Source: Cytophagales bacterium (lineage in GTDB: Bacteria; Bacteroidota; Bacteroidia; Cytophagales; Flammeovirgaceae). From it: DNA of 64,000 nucleotides. Numbering within the stretch: the first letter of the stretch is position 1; the number at the start of each line of letters is the position of its first letter. The position numbers and the translations under genes are program-made. Location of the stretch: assembly GCA_025056215.1 (NCBI GenBank), contig JANWWC010000002.1:143825-207824 (forward strand), read 5' to 3'. Of this stretch, positions 36,261-44,488 are shown one piece after another. The notes beneath the pieces are model-generated. The model was not told where the DNA came from, did no database searches, and worked only from the letters and a program-made list of their open reading frames with translations.

Positions 36261-38015
36261 ATGAACTTTTATTTGCTGTTAGGAGGGGCTTTATTCATAT
36301 CGTGGTCTTATGCTCAGGTTCAAACAACAAAAATGCGCTCTTGCCTAATAGGCGAAATCCTAAATCAATATCACCAATCACACAATAGCGCAGGATTTCG
36401 CGCAGAAAGTGAATTAATTCGTCGCCCTTCTATAGCAGGCATGAAAAGTTTTCAATCTCCTAACGGAATATTTACGTTCCATTATACTACAGAAAGAAGC
36501 TCTCCTCATGCTATTTCTCCTACAGCAACGCGCTTAGCCAACATTCCCGACTATATTCTTACAATGTCAGACATATTTACGCAAGTATACGAAGAATTTC
36601 AAAAATTAGGATACGCTCGCCCCCCTTCAGACGGTTCAGCAGGAGGCTCTAGCAGTTACGACGTATATGTTATTAACATTGAAACCCATTTAAACCGAGA
36701 GGGGAATCGGTCTATTTATGGGTTATGTATACCTGAACAAACCATAGGTGATAATCCTTTTACTACTGCAAGAGAAATAAAAAGTACTACTAGTTGGATG
36801 GCAATGCAAAATACTTACTCTTGGGTTCGCAACTCTCGTCTTTCTACCAATGATTTAATTCGTGTAACAGCTACTCACGAATTTTTTCATGCCATACAGT
36901 TCGGATACTCTTCTCAAAATCAAAATGATTTGTACTTTATAGAAGGTACTGCTGTAGCCATTGAAGAACAACTATTCCCTACCATTGAAGATTATTTTCA
37001 GTACTTAAATTCTTTTTATCCTAACATTAATGGTGTTTCTCTTTTTACCAATGGAAATACTGATACGCGCTTTCCCTTTCACCACTACGGCGTATGGCTT
37101 TATTTCAAAAGATTGAGCGAAATATATGGGAACAATACCATTCTTCAAATACTTGAAGAGTTTCGAACAGAAAACAAGCCCGCCATTCAACACATCAAAA
37201 AAGTATTGAAAAACAAAGGAAGTTCTTTTGAAAAAAGCTTAGAAGAGTTTGCTTTGGCAAATGCGCTTCAATTTGATTTTTTCTTCAACTCGACCAACAC
37301 GTTCAGCCGCGCTCGCGACTACTACAACTACTACACTAATCACTGCTTAAGGCGAAGCAATGCAAACGTAATATGCGCTAATTATTCCATTTTCACAACA
37401 CTCGAATACAACTCTTCTTCTGTTACGTGGCGCACAGGCCAACAATTAGATACTCTTTGGATGCCAGCAAGCGCCGATTTTTACAAAATACGAGTAGATA
37501 CTGTGCGCAATAAAGAGTTTTTTATAACGGTAACTCCTTATGAAGCTAATAGACAAATGTCTGCTTTTATGCTCTTGAATACTAAAAACACTTATCAATA
37601 TTTACAAGCAGACTTTAGCTCTCGATATTACTATACATTCCATATTCCACAATCTTCTAATTTTGAAGATTATACGCTCGTGGTATTACGACACGATGCA
37701 GATTCTTCGGTTTTGAGCTCTCGTGGCTACCAAATTCACGTTGGAAGTAGCATCTTAAAAATAGATTCAAACCAATCGGAAAAAATATTTACTGTTTTTC
37801 CAAATCCAACAGGCGATAAACTATTGATTCAATTTGACGGAGAACCTATTGAATTCATTCGGATTTATTCTGTCGATGGTACAATTTTAAAGCAAATTTC
37901 ATGGGAAAGCGATTCACTTTTAGAAATTTGTGTATCAGATTTATCAAGTGGCACCTATTTGATTTCTTTACACAGCCACTCTCATCGTTACATTAAACGT
38001 TTTACAAAAATATGA
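36261..38015 (+). CDS. T9SS-secreted zinc metalloprotease (MXAN_6640-like)
   Basis: A 584-residue protein with signal peptide FYLLLGGALFISWSYAQ. Residues 206-210 are the zinc motif HEFFH in RVTATHEFFHAIQFGYSS, and Glu228 in LYFIEGTAVAIEEQ is a likely third ligand. Upstream, GSAGGSSSYDVYVINIETHL fits the MXAN_6640-type group of putative metallopeptidases. The last 75 residues form a T9SS sorting domain (FTVFPNPTGDKLLIQF, SSGTYLISLHSH). It begins 3 bases after the HNH-like gene, and its stop overlaps the GH28 gene by 4 bases. Substrate unknown. Confidence 0.85.
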   Translation: MNFYLLLGGALFISWSYAQVQTTKMRSCLIGEILNQYHQSHNSAGFRAESELIRRPSIAGMKSFQSPNGIFTFHYTTERSSPHAISPTATRLANIPDYILTMSDIFTQVYEEFQKLGYARPPSDGSAGGSSSYDVYVINIETHLNREGNRSIYGLCIPEQTIGDNPFTTAREIKSTTSWMAMQNTYSWVRNSRLSTNDLIRVTATHEFFHAIQFGYSSQNQNDLYFIEGTAVAIEEQLFPTIEDYFQYLNSFYPNINGVSLFTNGNTDTRFPFHHYGVWLYFKRLSEIYGNNTILQILEEFRTENKPAIQHIKKVLKNKGSSFEKSLEEFALANALQFDFFFNSTNTFSRARDYYNYYTNHCLRRSNANVICANYSIFTTLEYNSSSVTWRTGQQLDTLWMPASADFYKIRVDTVRNKEFFITVTPYEANRQMSAFMLLNTKNTYQYLQADFSSRYYYTFHIPQSSNFEDYTLVVLRHDADSSVLSSRGYQIHVGSSILKIDSNQSEKIFTVFPNPTGDKLLIQFDGEPIEFIRIYSVDGTILKQISWESDSLLEICVSDLSSGTYLISLHSHSHRYIKRFTKI

Positions 38016-39601
38016 TTTTGAAAACTGCCCCACTATCTTTCTTTGTTAGTATCTCAACATTGCAAGCGCAAAATATCTGTAATGTAAAAGATTTTGGAGC
38101 AATTGGTACAAAAAACCAAAAAGCAACTTCTTTCATTCAAAAAGCTATCGATGTATGCGCCGAAAAAGGAGGAGGCATTGTTTTGTTCCCAAGTGGAGAG
38201 TATGTGTCAGGTCAAATCAATCTAAAATCGAACATTACACTGCATTTAGAAGCGGGAGCTACTCTGTTTGCCAGCCAAGACAAGAATGATTTTTTTATTT
38301 CGGAAAATTACCAAGCAGATAATCAAGCGAAAACTCCTAATAAAACTTTTCTTATTTTTGGAGAAAATCTCCAAAACGTCAGTATTACAGGAAAAGGCAC
38401 TATTGATGGACAAGCTGAACACGAATGGAGCGACCTAATCACCATCGACAACTTTATTCGAGAGGAAACTGAAATTGCTCAAAAGTCAGGTATTGAAATG
38501 AAGCGCGCTTATGTTAAAGAGCCCAAGGTGCGTTTAGTTTATCTGCATAACATCCAAAACCTTCATATCGAAAATATTACGCTTCAGCGCTCTCCCGATT
38601 GGACATTACATATCGGTGCAAGCGAACACGTAGTAGTAAAAGGCGTCAGGATATTCTCCGATCTCAACTATGGAGTAAATGCCGACGGAATCGACATTGA
38701 CGGAGGAAAAAATATTCACATCTCGGATTGCACTGTAGAAACAGGTGATGATGCTATATGCCTAAAAACAACCTACAACAATGGGAATCCTGTTGCATTA
38801 GAAAATGTTACTGTTAGCAATTGCGCATTAGTTTCGACATCATGCGCTCTTAAAATCGGAACGGAATCTTATGCAGATATGAAAAATATTATTTTCAACA
38901 ATTGCATTATTAGCAACTCCAACCGAGGCATCGGAATCTTTGTACGCGATGGCGCTAGTGTAGAAAACGTCCTCTTTTCTAATCTAATCATCGAATGTAA
39001 CCGAAAACACTTCAACTGGTGGGGCGATGGCGATGCTATGCGGTTTGTAGTTCTTAAAAGAAACGCTGATTCCAAAGTAGGAAGTATCAAAAATTTACAC
39101 ATTATCAACGTTGTAGCGCGTCAAGAAGGCACGAGCTTGTTTGCTGGCTTTGAAGGAAAACCGCTCGAAAATATTTACTTGCAAAACGTTCAAATCACAC
39201 ATTTTGCAGAAAGGACAGCCGATAAACGCTCTACCGACATTCTACGATTCGAAACAATTCAAAATTTGAATATTCATTCTCTGCAAACAAACTGGAACAA
39301 AAATGCTGTTGAACCTAAATGGAAAAGTGCTCTGGCATTGTTAAACGTAAAGAAAGGCTTCATTAGTTGTTTTGAAGGAAGCCAATCGCCTTCAAGCTCT
39401 CAGCAAGCAGCCATTCGACTAGAAAACTGCAAAGATATTATTGTTGAGCGTTCACGCGCCTTAGAGGGAACAGCAGTCTTTTTACAAATTAATGGGGCTA
39501 ACTCTTCTAATATCGTACTAGAAGACAACTATTTAGAAAAAGCTTTGCGAAAAGTAGAGCTAGGCAACAATATAAATAAAAAACTCATTAAAATCGAATA
39601 G
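38012..39601 (+). CDS. Family 28 glycoside hydrolase (polygalacturonase-like)
   Basis: A 529-residue right-handed beta-helix enzyme with a short signal peptide ending LQAQ. It starts with the family block ICNVKDFGAIGTKNQKATSF and AEKGGGIVLFPSGEY. Catalytic-region motifs are present: Asn223-Ala-Asp225 in VNADGIDIDGG and Gly-Asp246-Asp247 in TGDDAICLK; the later SNRGIGIFVRDG replaces the usual GHG/RIK area. GH28 enzymes hydrolyse pectic alpha-1,4-galacturonans, and the exact substrate here is uncertain. No T9SS sorting domain is seen, unlike the neighbouring protease, so it may be periplasmic or exported by signal peptide only. Overlaps the protease gene by 4 bases. Confidence 0.87.
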   Translation: MILKTAPLSFFVSISTLQAQNICNVKDFGAIGTKNQKATSFIQKAIDVCAEKGGGIVLFPSGEYVSGQINLKSNITLHLEAGATLFASQDKNDFFISENYQADNQAKTPNKTFLIFGENLQNVSITGKGTIDGQAEHEWSDLITIDNFIREETEIAQKSGIEMKRAYVKEPKVRLVYLHNIQNLHIENITLQRSPDWTLHIGASEHVVVKGVRIFSDLNYGVNADGIDIDGGKNIHISDCTVETGDDAICLKTTYNNGNPVALENVTVSNCALVSTSCALKIGTESYADMKNIIFNNCIISNSNRGIGIFVRDGASVENVLFSNLIIECNRKHFNWWGDGDAMRFVVLKRNADSKVGSIKNLHIINVVARQEGTSLFAGFEGKPLENIYLQNVQITHFAERTADKRSTDILRFETIQNLNIHSLQTNWNKNAVEPKWKSALALLNVKKGFISCFEGSQSPSSSQQAAIRLENCKDIIVERSRALEGTAVFLQINGANSSNIVLEDNYLEKALRKVELGNNINKKLIKIE

Positions 39602-39630
39602 ATTACAGCATGCTTTTAAAACGAAAACAA

Positions 39631-39660
39631 AAGGCCACCCTTTTTCAGGGGTAGCCTTCA
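39631..39660. terminator. Bidirectional terminator between GH28 and the FG-GAP/LRR gene
   Basis: AAGGC-c-ACCC and GGGGT-a-GCCTT form a stem around TTTTTCA. On the minus strand the hairpin is followed by TTTTGTTTTC. It lies between convergent genes. Confidence 0.65.
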
Positions 39661-39663
39661 GCT

Positions 39664-42600
39664 TTACTTTTTAATCAATCGTTTTACTGTAACAGTTTGC
39701 GTGCCGTTTTGTATTTTAACCAAATAAAAACCTTTTGGAAGATTTTCAGTAGGTATGTGCACAGCAAGTTCTGCAAGGGTAGTTTTCCAAAGAGGCGTAC
39801 CCATTACATCATACAAAACAAGTGTAGCATCCCTTTCTATATTCCCTTCAAATTCTATTATTAGATAGTCTGAAAAAGGATTAGGATAAACAAATAATTG
39901 TGAAATTCCGTCTTTATTGAGCCCAGTTACTACAGCGCCTTCAGAAAGCCTAAACTCAAAATTACCGCTTGAAAGCGTCAATCCTGGTACGTCAGGGTGA
40001 GTAATTAAGCAAACATAAATGCCTGTATCGTAAAGTTGAGCGCGTTCGATTCGGAAGAAATAGCGGTCTCCTGATGTAGTATCTACACCGTTTTTAGTCC
40101 AAGTATAGATAATCCGCGAAATAGATGTATCTACTGGAACATTAAAAACATAATCGCCTCCTGCTGTTCCTGAAATAACGCGATCTATCGTTACTTTCGC
40201 TTGAGGAGCATAATTTATTGGATACTTAAGCTTGTTCAAGTTAGGATAAATGCTTGTGAAAGTCAATCGATTATGCGCCACTGAAAAGCTATCTAATGAA
40301 GTAACGTTCGAAAAATCTGGAAGTTTGGTAAACTGATTATGGTGAAGCAACAAACGTTCCAATGGCAAGTTTACTAAAGAAGAAGGAACTTCTCCTGACA
40401 GTTGATTTCTATGAACATAAAATCTCTCTAAAATACTTAGGTTTCCTATAGAAGTAGGAATCTGCCCTGAGAGCTGATTATTATCTAAGAATAACCGACG
40501 CAACTGCGTAAGATTTCCAATCCAAGAAGGAATAGTTCCTGTAAGCTGATTGTCGTTCAAATACAATCGTTCCAGATTGGTAAGATGCCTCAACGTATCG
40601 GGAATGGTACCCACAAACTGATTGCTATCTAAATACAAACGCACTAAGCTCGTCATGCTTCCTAAAAAGAGCGGAATATTCCCTGAAAGATTATTTGCTG
40701 AAAGATATAAATCTTGCAAACGAGTAAGATTTCGATAAGAAACAGGAATACTACCACTAAAATTATTTCCATCTAAATACAAGCCGACTAAGTTAGGAGT
40801 GTACCCTAAGGAATCAGGAAGACTTCCTGAAAGCTGATTAGAAGAAACTTCAATATATTGAATAGAATTTGAACGCGCAAAAGTATTAGGAATCGTTCCT
40901 GTGAGTCGATTGTAGCTCAAAATAATGTCTTCCAATTCTGGCAACAATCCAAGAGAATCTGGAATTGTTCCTGTGAGTTCATTTTCATCGAGATAGAGTC
41001 TTTTGAGCTTCGTAAGTCGGCCTAACGAAGAAGGAATGCTTCCTTTTAAGAAATTTTTGCTCAAATCAAGCCTTTCTAGCTCAGTAAGATTTCCAAGTTG
41101 AGGAGGAATTTTTCCATCTAAATCGTTATAGCGCAATCTCAAAGAAGTAACGCGGCGATCTTCATTGGTAGTAACTCCTATCCAAGTATTAAAAGGTTCT
41201 GTTAAATCCCATTGGTCGTACCATTGGATACCTTTAGTGCTGTCGTAAAGAGCTACCAACGCAAGAGAATCTTGTATCCATTCGATAGCCGATGTTCTAG
41301 CTCTTTTTACATTACTATAAGGCGAGTAAATAGTTCCGAACTTAGCACGCACTCTATAGAAATAAACAGTATTCGGAAGAGCAGTATTATCTGTAAAAAA
41401 GTTTTGATTTCTTCTCACCGAACCTATTTGTACGAATGCAGAATCTTCATAAAGTGAGCGCTCAATCATAAAAGAATCTTCCATCGATTTATCTAACCAA
41501 AACATGTAATTCGCATTATTGGCAATTGAATAAGCATTCAACTCTTCGGGTGCTGATACAACAGTATCAGCAGCAATTACATTGATTTGCCCTCCCATTC
41601 CAGAGGTAGGTGTTCCGTGAATCTGACAGTAATAAGGATATTGCCCAATAATACTCGTAAGGCTATCGGAAATCTGATAAATAGGATTTGTTGAACTAAG
41701 GGTAAATGTAGGCCATTTATTATTTGTAGAAACAGTAGGGTGATTACCTTCTATCCATACAAACTCTACAACTTCTCCAGCACGAATAGTAAGAGTATCA
41801 GGGTCGTAAAAATTATTTCCTATACGAATACTATAATCCGCACGCCTTGGTTCTCTTACAGTAATGGTTTGATTAGGAGAAACATTTGTAAGCACTACCC
41901 ATTTACCACTAGTAGGAAAATACACCATTACACTATCAATGATAGTAGCTGTTCCAACACCGAAGTGTGGAGTAGATTGTCCTTGCGCGCAATAACCTGA
42001 ACTTGCCGTAATTTGGCGCATTTGCCACTTTCCAGCTGCTTTTATTTTTACTATTACTCCAATTCCCGAGCGATTAGTTTCGGTGAGAATCGGTTTTACA
42101 AAAAGATATTTATTTCCATTAGCAAGTGTATTCTTATACAGTCCATTAATACGAGAACCGTAGCGATTGGCAGATGCAAAATCTAAAAATCCATCGTTGT
42201 CAAAATCAGCAAAGGCAATACCGTGCGAGCCAGTCCAATCATAAGAAGATTTAGTAAAGGTTCCGTTTCCGTTGTTGATGTAAAGCACGTTTGCAAACCC
42301 ATCATTCTGAACAAACAAATCTATATCTCCATCGTTATCGTAATCAGCCCAAGCAGAGCCTCTAGAAGGATTTGCATCTGTAGCGATAGCTCCCGTTGTA
42401 ATTTTGGTAAAGATATCATTCCCATCATTTCGGTAAAGAAAATTAGGCTCTCCTACTCCGTCAGAGGGGCCTAAATTGGCTACAAATAAGTCAAGGTCAC
42501 CATCGTTATCGTAGTCTCCCCAAGATGCACTTGTAGAGCGCGCTATATCTGTGTTTAAAGGAAATCCTTCCACAATTCTGAAAACACCATTATTGTTTTT

Positions 42601-43266
42601 AAAGAGCAAATTCTTATCAGGAGCGTGGTTAGCAATAAATAAATCGAGGTCTCCATCGTTATCATAGTCTCCCCATGCAATCGCTTGCGCTTTCCCTGCA
42701 AAGTTTGCGACATCTCCTGCAACTACTTCTTCAAATTGTCCATTTCCGAGGTTAGCAAACAACATATTTGCTTCAAACTCGTTTGCTATAAGAAGATCTA
42801 AATCGCCATCGTTGTCATAATCTACCCAGGTAGCCGCATTTGTGGTTTGATTTCTTTCTCCAATAGGTTTAATATTAAGCCGAAGGAATGTTCCGTCTCC
42901 ATAATTATAATGTAGAGTAGATTTTTTATAATCGTACTTACCAATAAAAACATCTTCGTTTCCATCATTATCAAAATCTCCCCAGTTGCTCATAGAGGAC
43001 TCTGCACGCGCTGAACCAGATGTGAAAGGGAGATTGTTCAAAAAAGTGAAATTACCATTATCATTTCTGTAAAAACGGTCAGGAGCGCTTGAATTAGTAA
43101 ATAATAAATCTAAGTCGCCATCTTTATCGTAATCTACCCATGAAACCCCGTAGGTTCTTTCAGCATCCGTTCCGATGTGTCCACTTGTAATGCGAGAAAA
43201 CTGAGCATAAGCGTGATAAATGAAAGACCCATAGAGGGCGCTTATTAAACATACAACTTTCTTCAT
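39664..43266 (-). CDS. T9SS mosaic: FG-GAP propeller, ASPIC/UnbV, cupredoxin, LRR, Ig
   Basis: A 1200-residue secreted protein with signal peptide VVCLISALYGSFIYHAYAQ. Residues about 25-385 hold seven FG-GAP repeats with the acidic loop DYDNDGDLDLF. Next is an ASPIC/UnbV domain (GIGVIVKIKAAGKWQMRQIT, SSGYCAQGQSTPHFGVG). The cupredoxin-like domain (about 490-575) keeps the type 1 copper ligands: His in EGNHPTV and Cys, His and Met in YYCQIHGTPTSGMGG. A Fn3-like domain follows, then about 13 plant-type leucine-rich repeats, an Ig-like domain, and a T9SS sorting domain (FVYPNPFSDYLIIEFEG, LPKGFYLVKIQNG). The first two modules match CRTAC1-like proteins. Likely a surface adhesin or copper-containing redox protein; unproven. 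Confidence 0.88.
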   Translation of the reverse strand: MKKVVCLISALYGSFIYHAYAQFSRITSGHIGTDAERTYGVSWVDYDKDGDLDLLFTNSSAPDRFYRNDNGNFTFLNNLPFTSGSARAESSMSNWGDFDNDGNEDVFIGKYDYKKSTLHYNYGDGTFLRLNIKPIGERNQTTNAATWVDYDNDGDLDLLIANEFEANMLFANLGNGQFEEVVAGDVANFAGKAQAIAWGDYDNDGDLDLFIANHAPDKNLLFKNNNGVFRIVEGFPLNTDIARSTSASWGDYDNDGDLDLFVANLGPSDGVGEPNFLYRNDGNDIFTKITTGAIATDANPSRGSAWADYDNDGDIDLFVQNDGFANVLYINNGNGTFTKSSYDWTGSHGIAFADFDNDGFLDFASANRYGSRINGLYKNTLANGNKYLFVKPILTETNRSGIGVIVKIKAAGKWQMRQITASSGYCAQGQSTPHFGVGTATIIDSVMVYFPTSGKWVVLTNVSPNQTITVREPRRADYSIRIGNNFYDPDTLTIRAGEVVEFVWIEGNHPTVSTNNKWPTFTLSSTNPIYQISDSLTSIIGQYPYYCQIHGTPTSGMGGQINVIAADTVVSAPEELNAYSIANNANYMFWLDKSMEDSFMIERSLYEDSAFVQIGSVRRNQNFFTDNTALPNTVYFYRVRAKFGTIYSPYSNVKRARTSAIEWIQDSLALVALYDSTKGIQWYDQWDLTEPFNTWIGVTTNEDRRVTSLRLRYNDLDGKIPPQLGNLTELERLDLSKNFLKGSIPSSLGRLTKLKRLYLDENELTGTIPDSLGLLPELEDIILSYNRLTGTIPNTFARSNSIQYIEVSSNQLSGSLPDSLGYTPNLVGLYLDGNNFSGSIPVSYRNLTRLQDLYLSANNLSGNIPLFLGSMTSLVRLYLDSNQFVGTIPDTLRHLTNLERLYLNDNQLTGTIPSWIGNLTQLRRLFLDNNQLSGQIPTSIGNLSILERFYVHRNQLSGEVPSSLVNLPLERLLLHHNQFTKLPDFSNVTSLDSFSVAHNRLTFTSIYPNLNKLKYPINYAPQAKVTIDRVISGTAGGDYVFNVPVDTSISRIIYTWTKNGVDTTSGDRYFFRIERAQLYDTGIYVCLITHPDVPGLTLSSGNFEFRLSEGAVVTGLNKDGISQLFVYPNPFSDYLIIEFEGNIERDATLVLYDVMGTPLWKTTLAELAVHIPTENLPKGFYLVKIQNGTQTVTVKRLIKK
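40270..41150 (-). repeat. About 13 tandem 24-residue leucine-rich repeats
   Basis: Coding repeats of 72 bases, such as LYLNDNQLTGTIPSWIGNL. The consensus LxxLxLxxNxLxGxIPxxLGNL is the plant-specific LRR type. Repeats near the end lose the IP step and shorten. Confidence 0.75.
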
Positions 43267-43331
43267 ACATTAAAAATTTGCTGGTTGTAAAATTAGCTTT
43301 AAATTTGCAAACAATATTCAAAATTTTGCTG

Positions 43332-44354
43332 TCAAAAAAAAGAGTTTTTGCTCTTAAACAACGAATTTAATTTGTTTAATAAATTTCGAAGTTTTTCTTT
43401 TAAAATAAATAAAATAAAAAAAATATAAAGTCTAATTTTGTGCTTAGCTACTATGTACAAAACTTTTTCTTTCCATGTCATAGAGCGTAATTGTGTAAGC
43501 AATGTTGCAAGTTTAGATGCTGTCTCGAATTTATGAGTAAGCACAGCCATTTGAAAGTAATAACTCACTGTTAAAGCAAGTGCATGATGTTCTTCCGTGG
43601 ATTCATTTTGCAAAAATGCTTTATTGCAAACAATCCACGTACTCTCTAAATAAGAGACATTATCTTTTTTATAAAATCCTGAACGATGTGAATTGGCTAC
43701 TACTCGCTTATATGTAAGCACTTCAGGCAAAAAAGCATATTTAAAAATTTTAGCAGACCGTACCCAAAAATCATAATCTTCATATACTAACGATTCATCA
43801 TAACCATTCAACTTTTCTAATACTTCTCTTCGAATCATCATAGAAGAAGCGGAAATGACTTGTTTGCCCAAAACATGTCGATACACTTCACCGCTTGGAG
43901 GATAAGCTACGATTTGGTTTTCTTTATTTCGCTTGTAAAATGTGCCTATCGGTTTTCCTTGTTCGTCAATCATGAGAACATCAGAATAGCTTACTCCCCA
44001 CTTTTCTCCCAGATTTTCTAAATGTTCTACTTGCTTAGCAACTCTTTGAGGAACCATCAAATCATCAGTAGCAAAATCAATAATATATTTCCCTTTCGAC
44101 ATTCTAAAACCCTGATTGAAGGACTTACAATTGCCCATATTTTTTTCGTGTAAAATAAGAAGGTCCTCAGGAAAAGATTGCTTCCACTTCTTCAGAATCT
44201 CTTGGCTCCCATCCGTACTTGCGTCATCGAGAATGATGAGCTCAATATTAGGATAAGTTTGTTTTTTAATCGACAAAAGAGACTCCCAAATAAATTTTTT
44301 GTGGTTATAAGATAAAGCAATAATAGAAACTTTTGGCAATTCTTTTTCGCTCAT
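43332..44354 (-). CDS. Family 2 glycosyltransferase
   Basis: A 340-residue GT-A enzyme. Motifs: PKVSIIALSYNHKKFIWESL, LIILDDASTDGSQEILKKWK, YIIDFATDDLMVPQRV (acidic DxD-like site) and GYDESLVYEDYDFWVRSAKI (ED acceptor motif). The C-terminus is a basic hydrophobic stretch (LYIFFILFILKEKLRNLL) that may anchor it to the membrane. It stands alone between two giant T9SS cargo genes, 65 bases upstream of the FG-GAP gene on the same strand, away from the polysaccharide operon at 22.6-31.8 kb. It could glycosylate a surface glycan. The sugar and acceptor are unknown. Confidence 0.88.
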   Translation of the reverse strand: MSEKELPKVSIIALSYNHKKFIWESLLSIKKQTYPNIELIILDDASTDGSQEILKKWKQSFPEDLLILHEKNMGNCKSFNQGFRMSKGKYIIDFATDDLMVPQRVAKQVEHLENLGEKWGVSYSDVLMIDEQGKPIGTFYKRNKENQIVAYPPSGEVYRHVLGKQVISASSMMIRREVLEKLNGYDESLVYEDYDFWVRSAKIFKYAFLPEVLTYKRVVANSHRSGFYKKDNVSYLESTWIVCNKAFLQNESTEEHHALALTVSYYFQMAVLTHKFETASKLATLLTQLRSMTWKEKVLYIVAKHKIRLYIFFILFILKEKLRNLLNKLNSLFKSKNSFF

Positions 44355-44415
44355 TTTTTTAATTTTTAAAAAAGTCCTTTTTTTTCTTAAAATAAAAGGT
44401 TTTTGCTAACATTCG

Positions 44416-44446
44416 TTTGAATATTGATGTTATAATTTTAATTTTG
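44416..44446 (+). promoter_or_regulatory. Bacteroidota-type promoter for the esterase/beta-helix T9SS gene
   Basis: TTTG at 44416-44419, 19 bases, TAATTTTG at 44439-44446. The ATG follows at 44489, 42 bases further on. No better site is seen in the 134-base gap. Confidence 0.75.
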
Positions 44447-44488
44447 AATTGTACTACATCTAAAGTTGTTCATTTAATTGCTTGAAAA

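Noticed and set aside
40270..41150. LRR coding repeats as a satellite or CRISPR-like array
   Set aside because: The repeats are 72-base coding units in frame with varied positions; there are no spacers.
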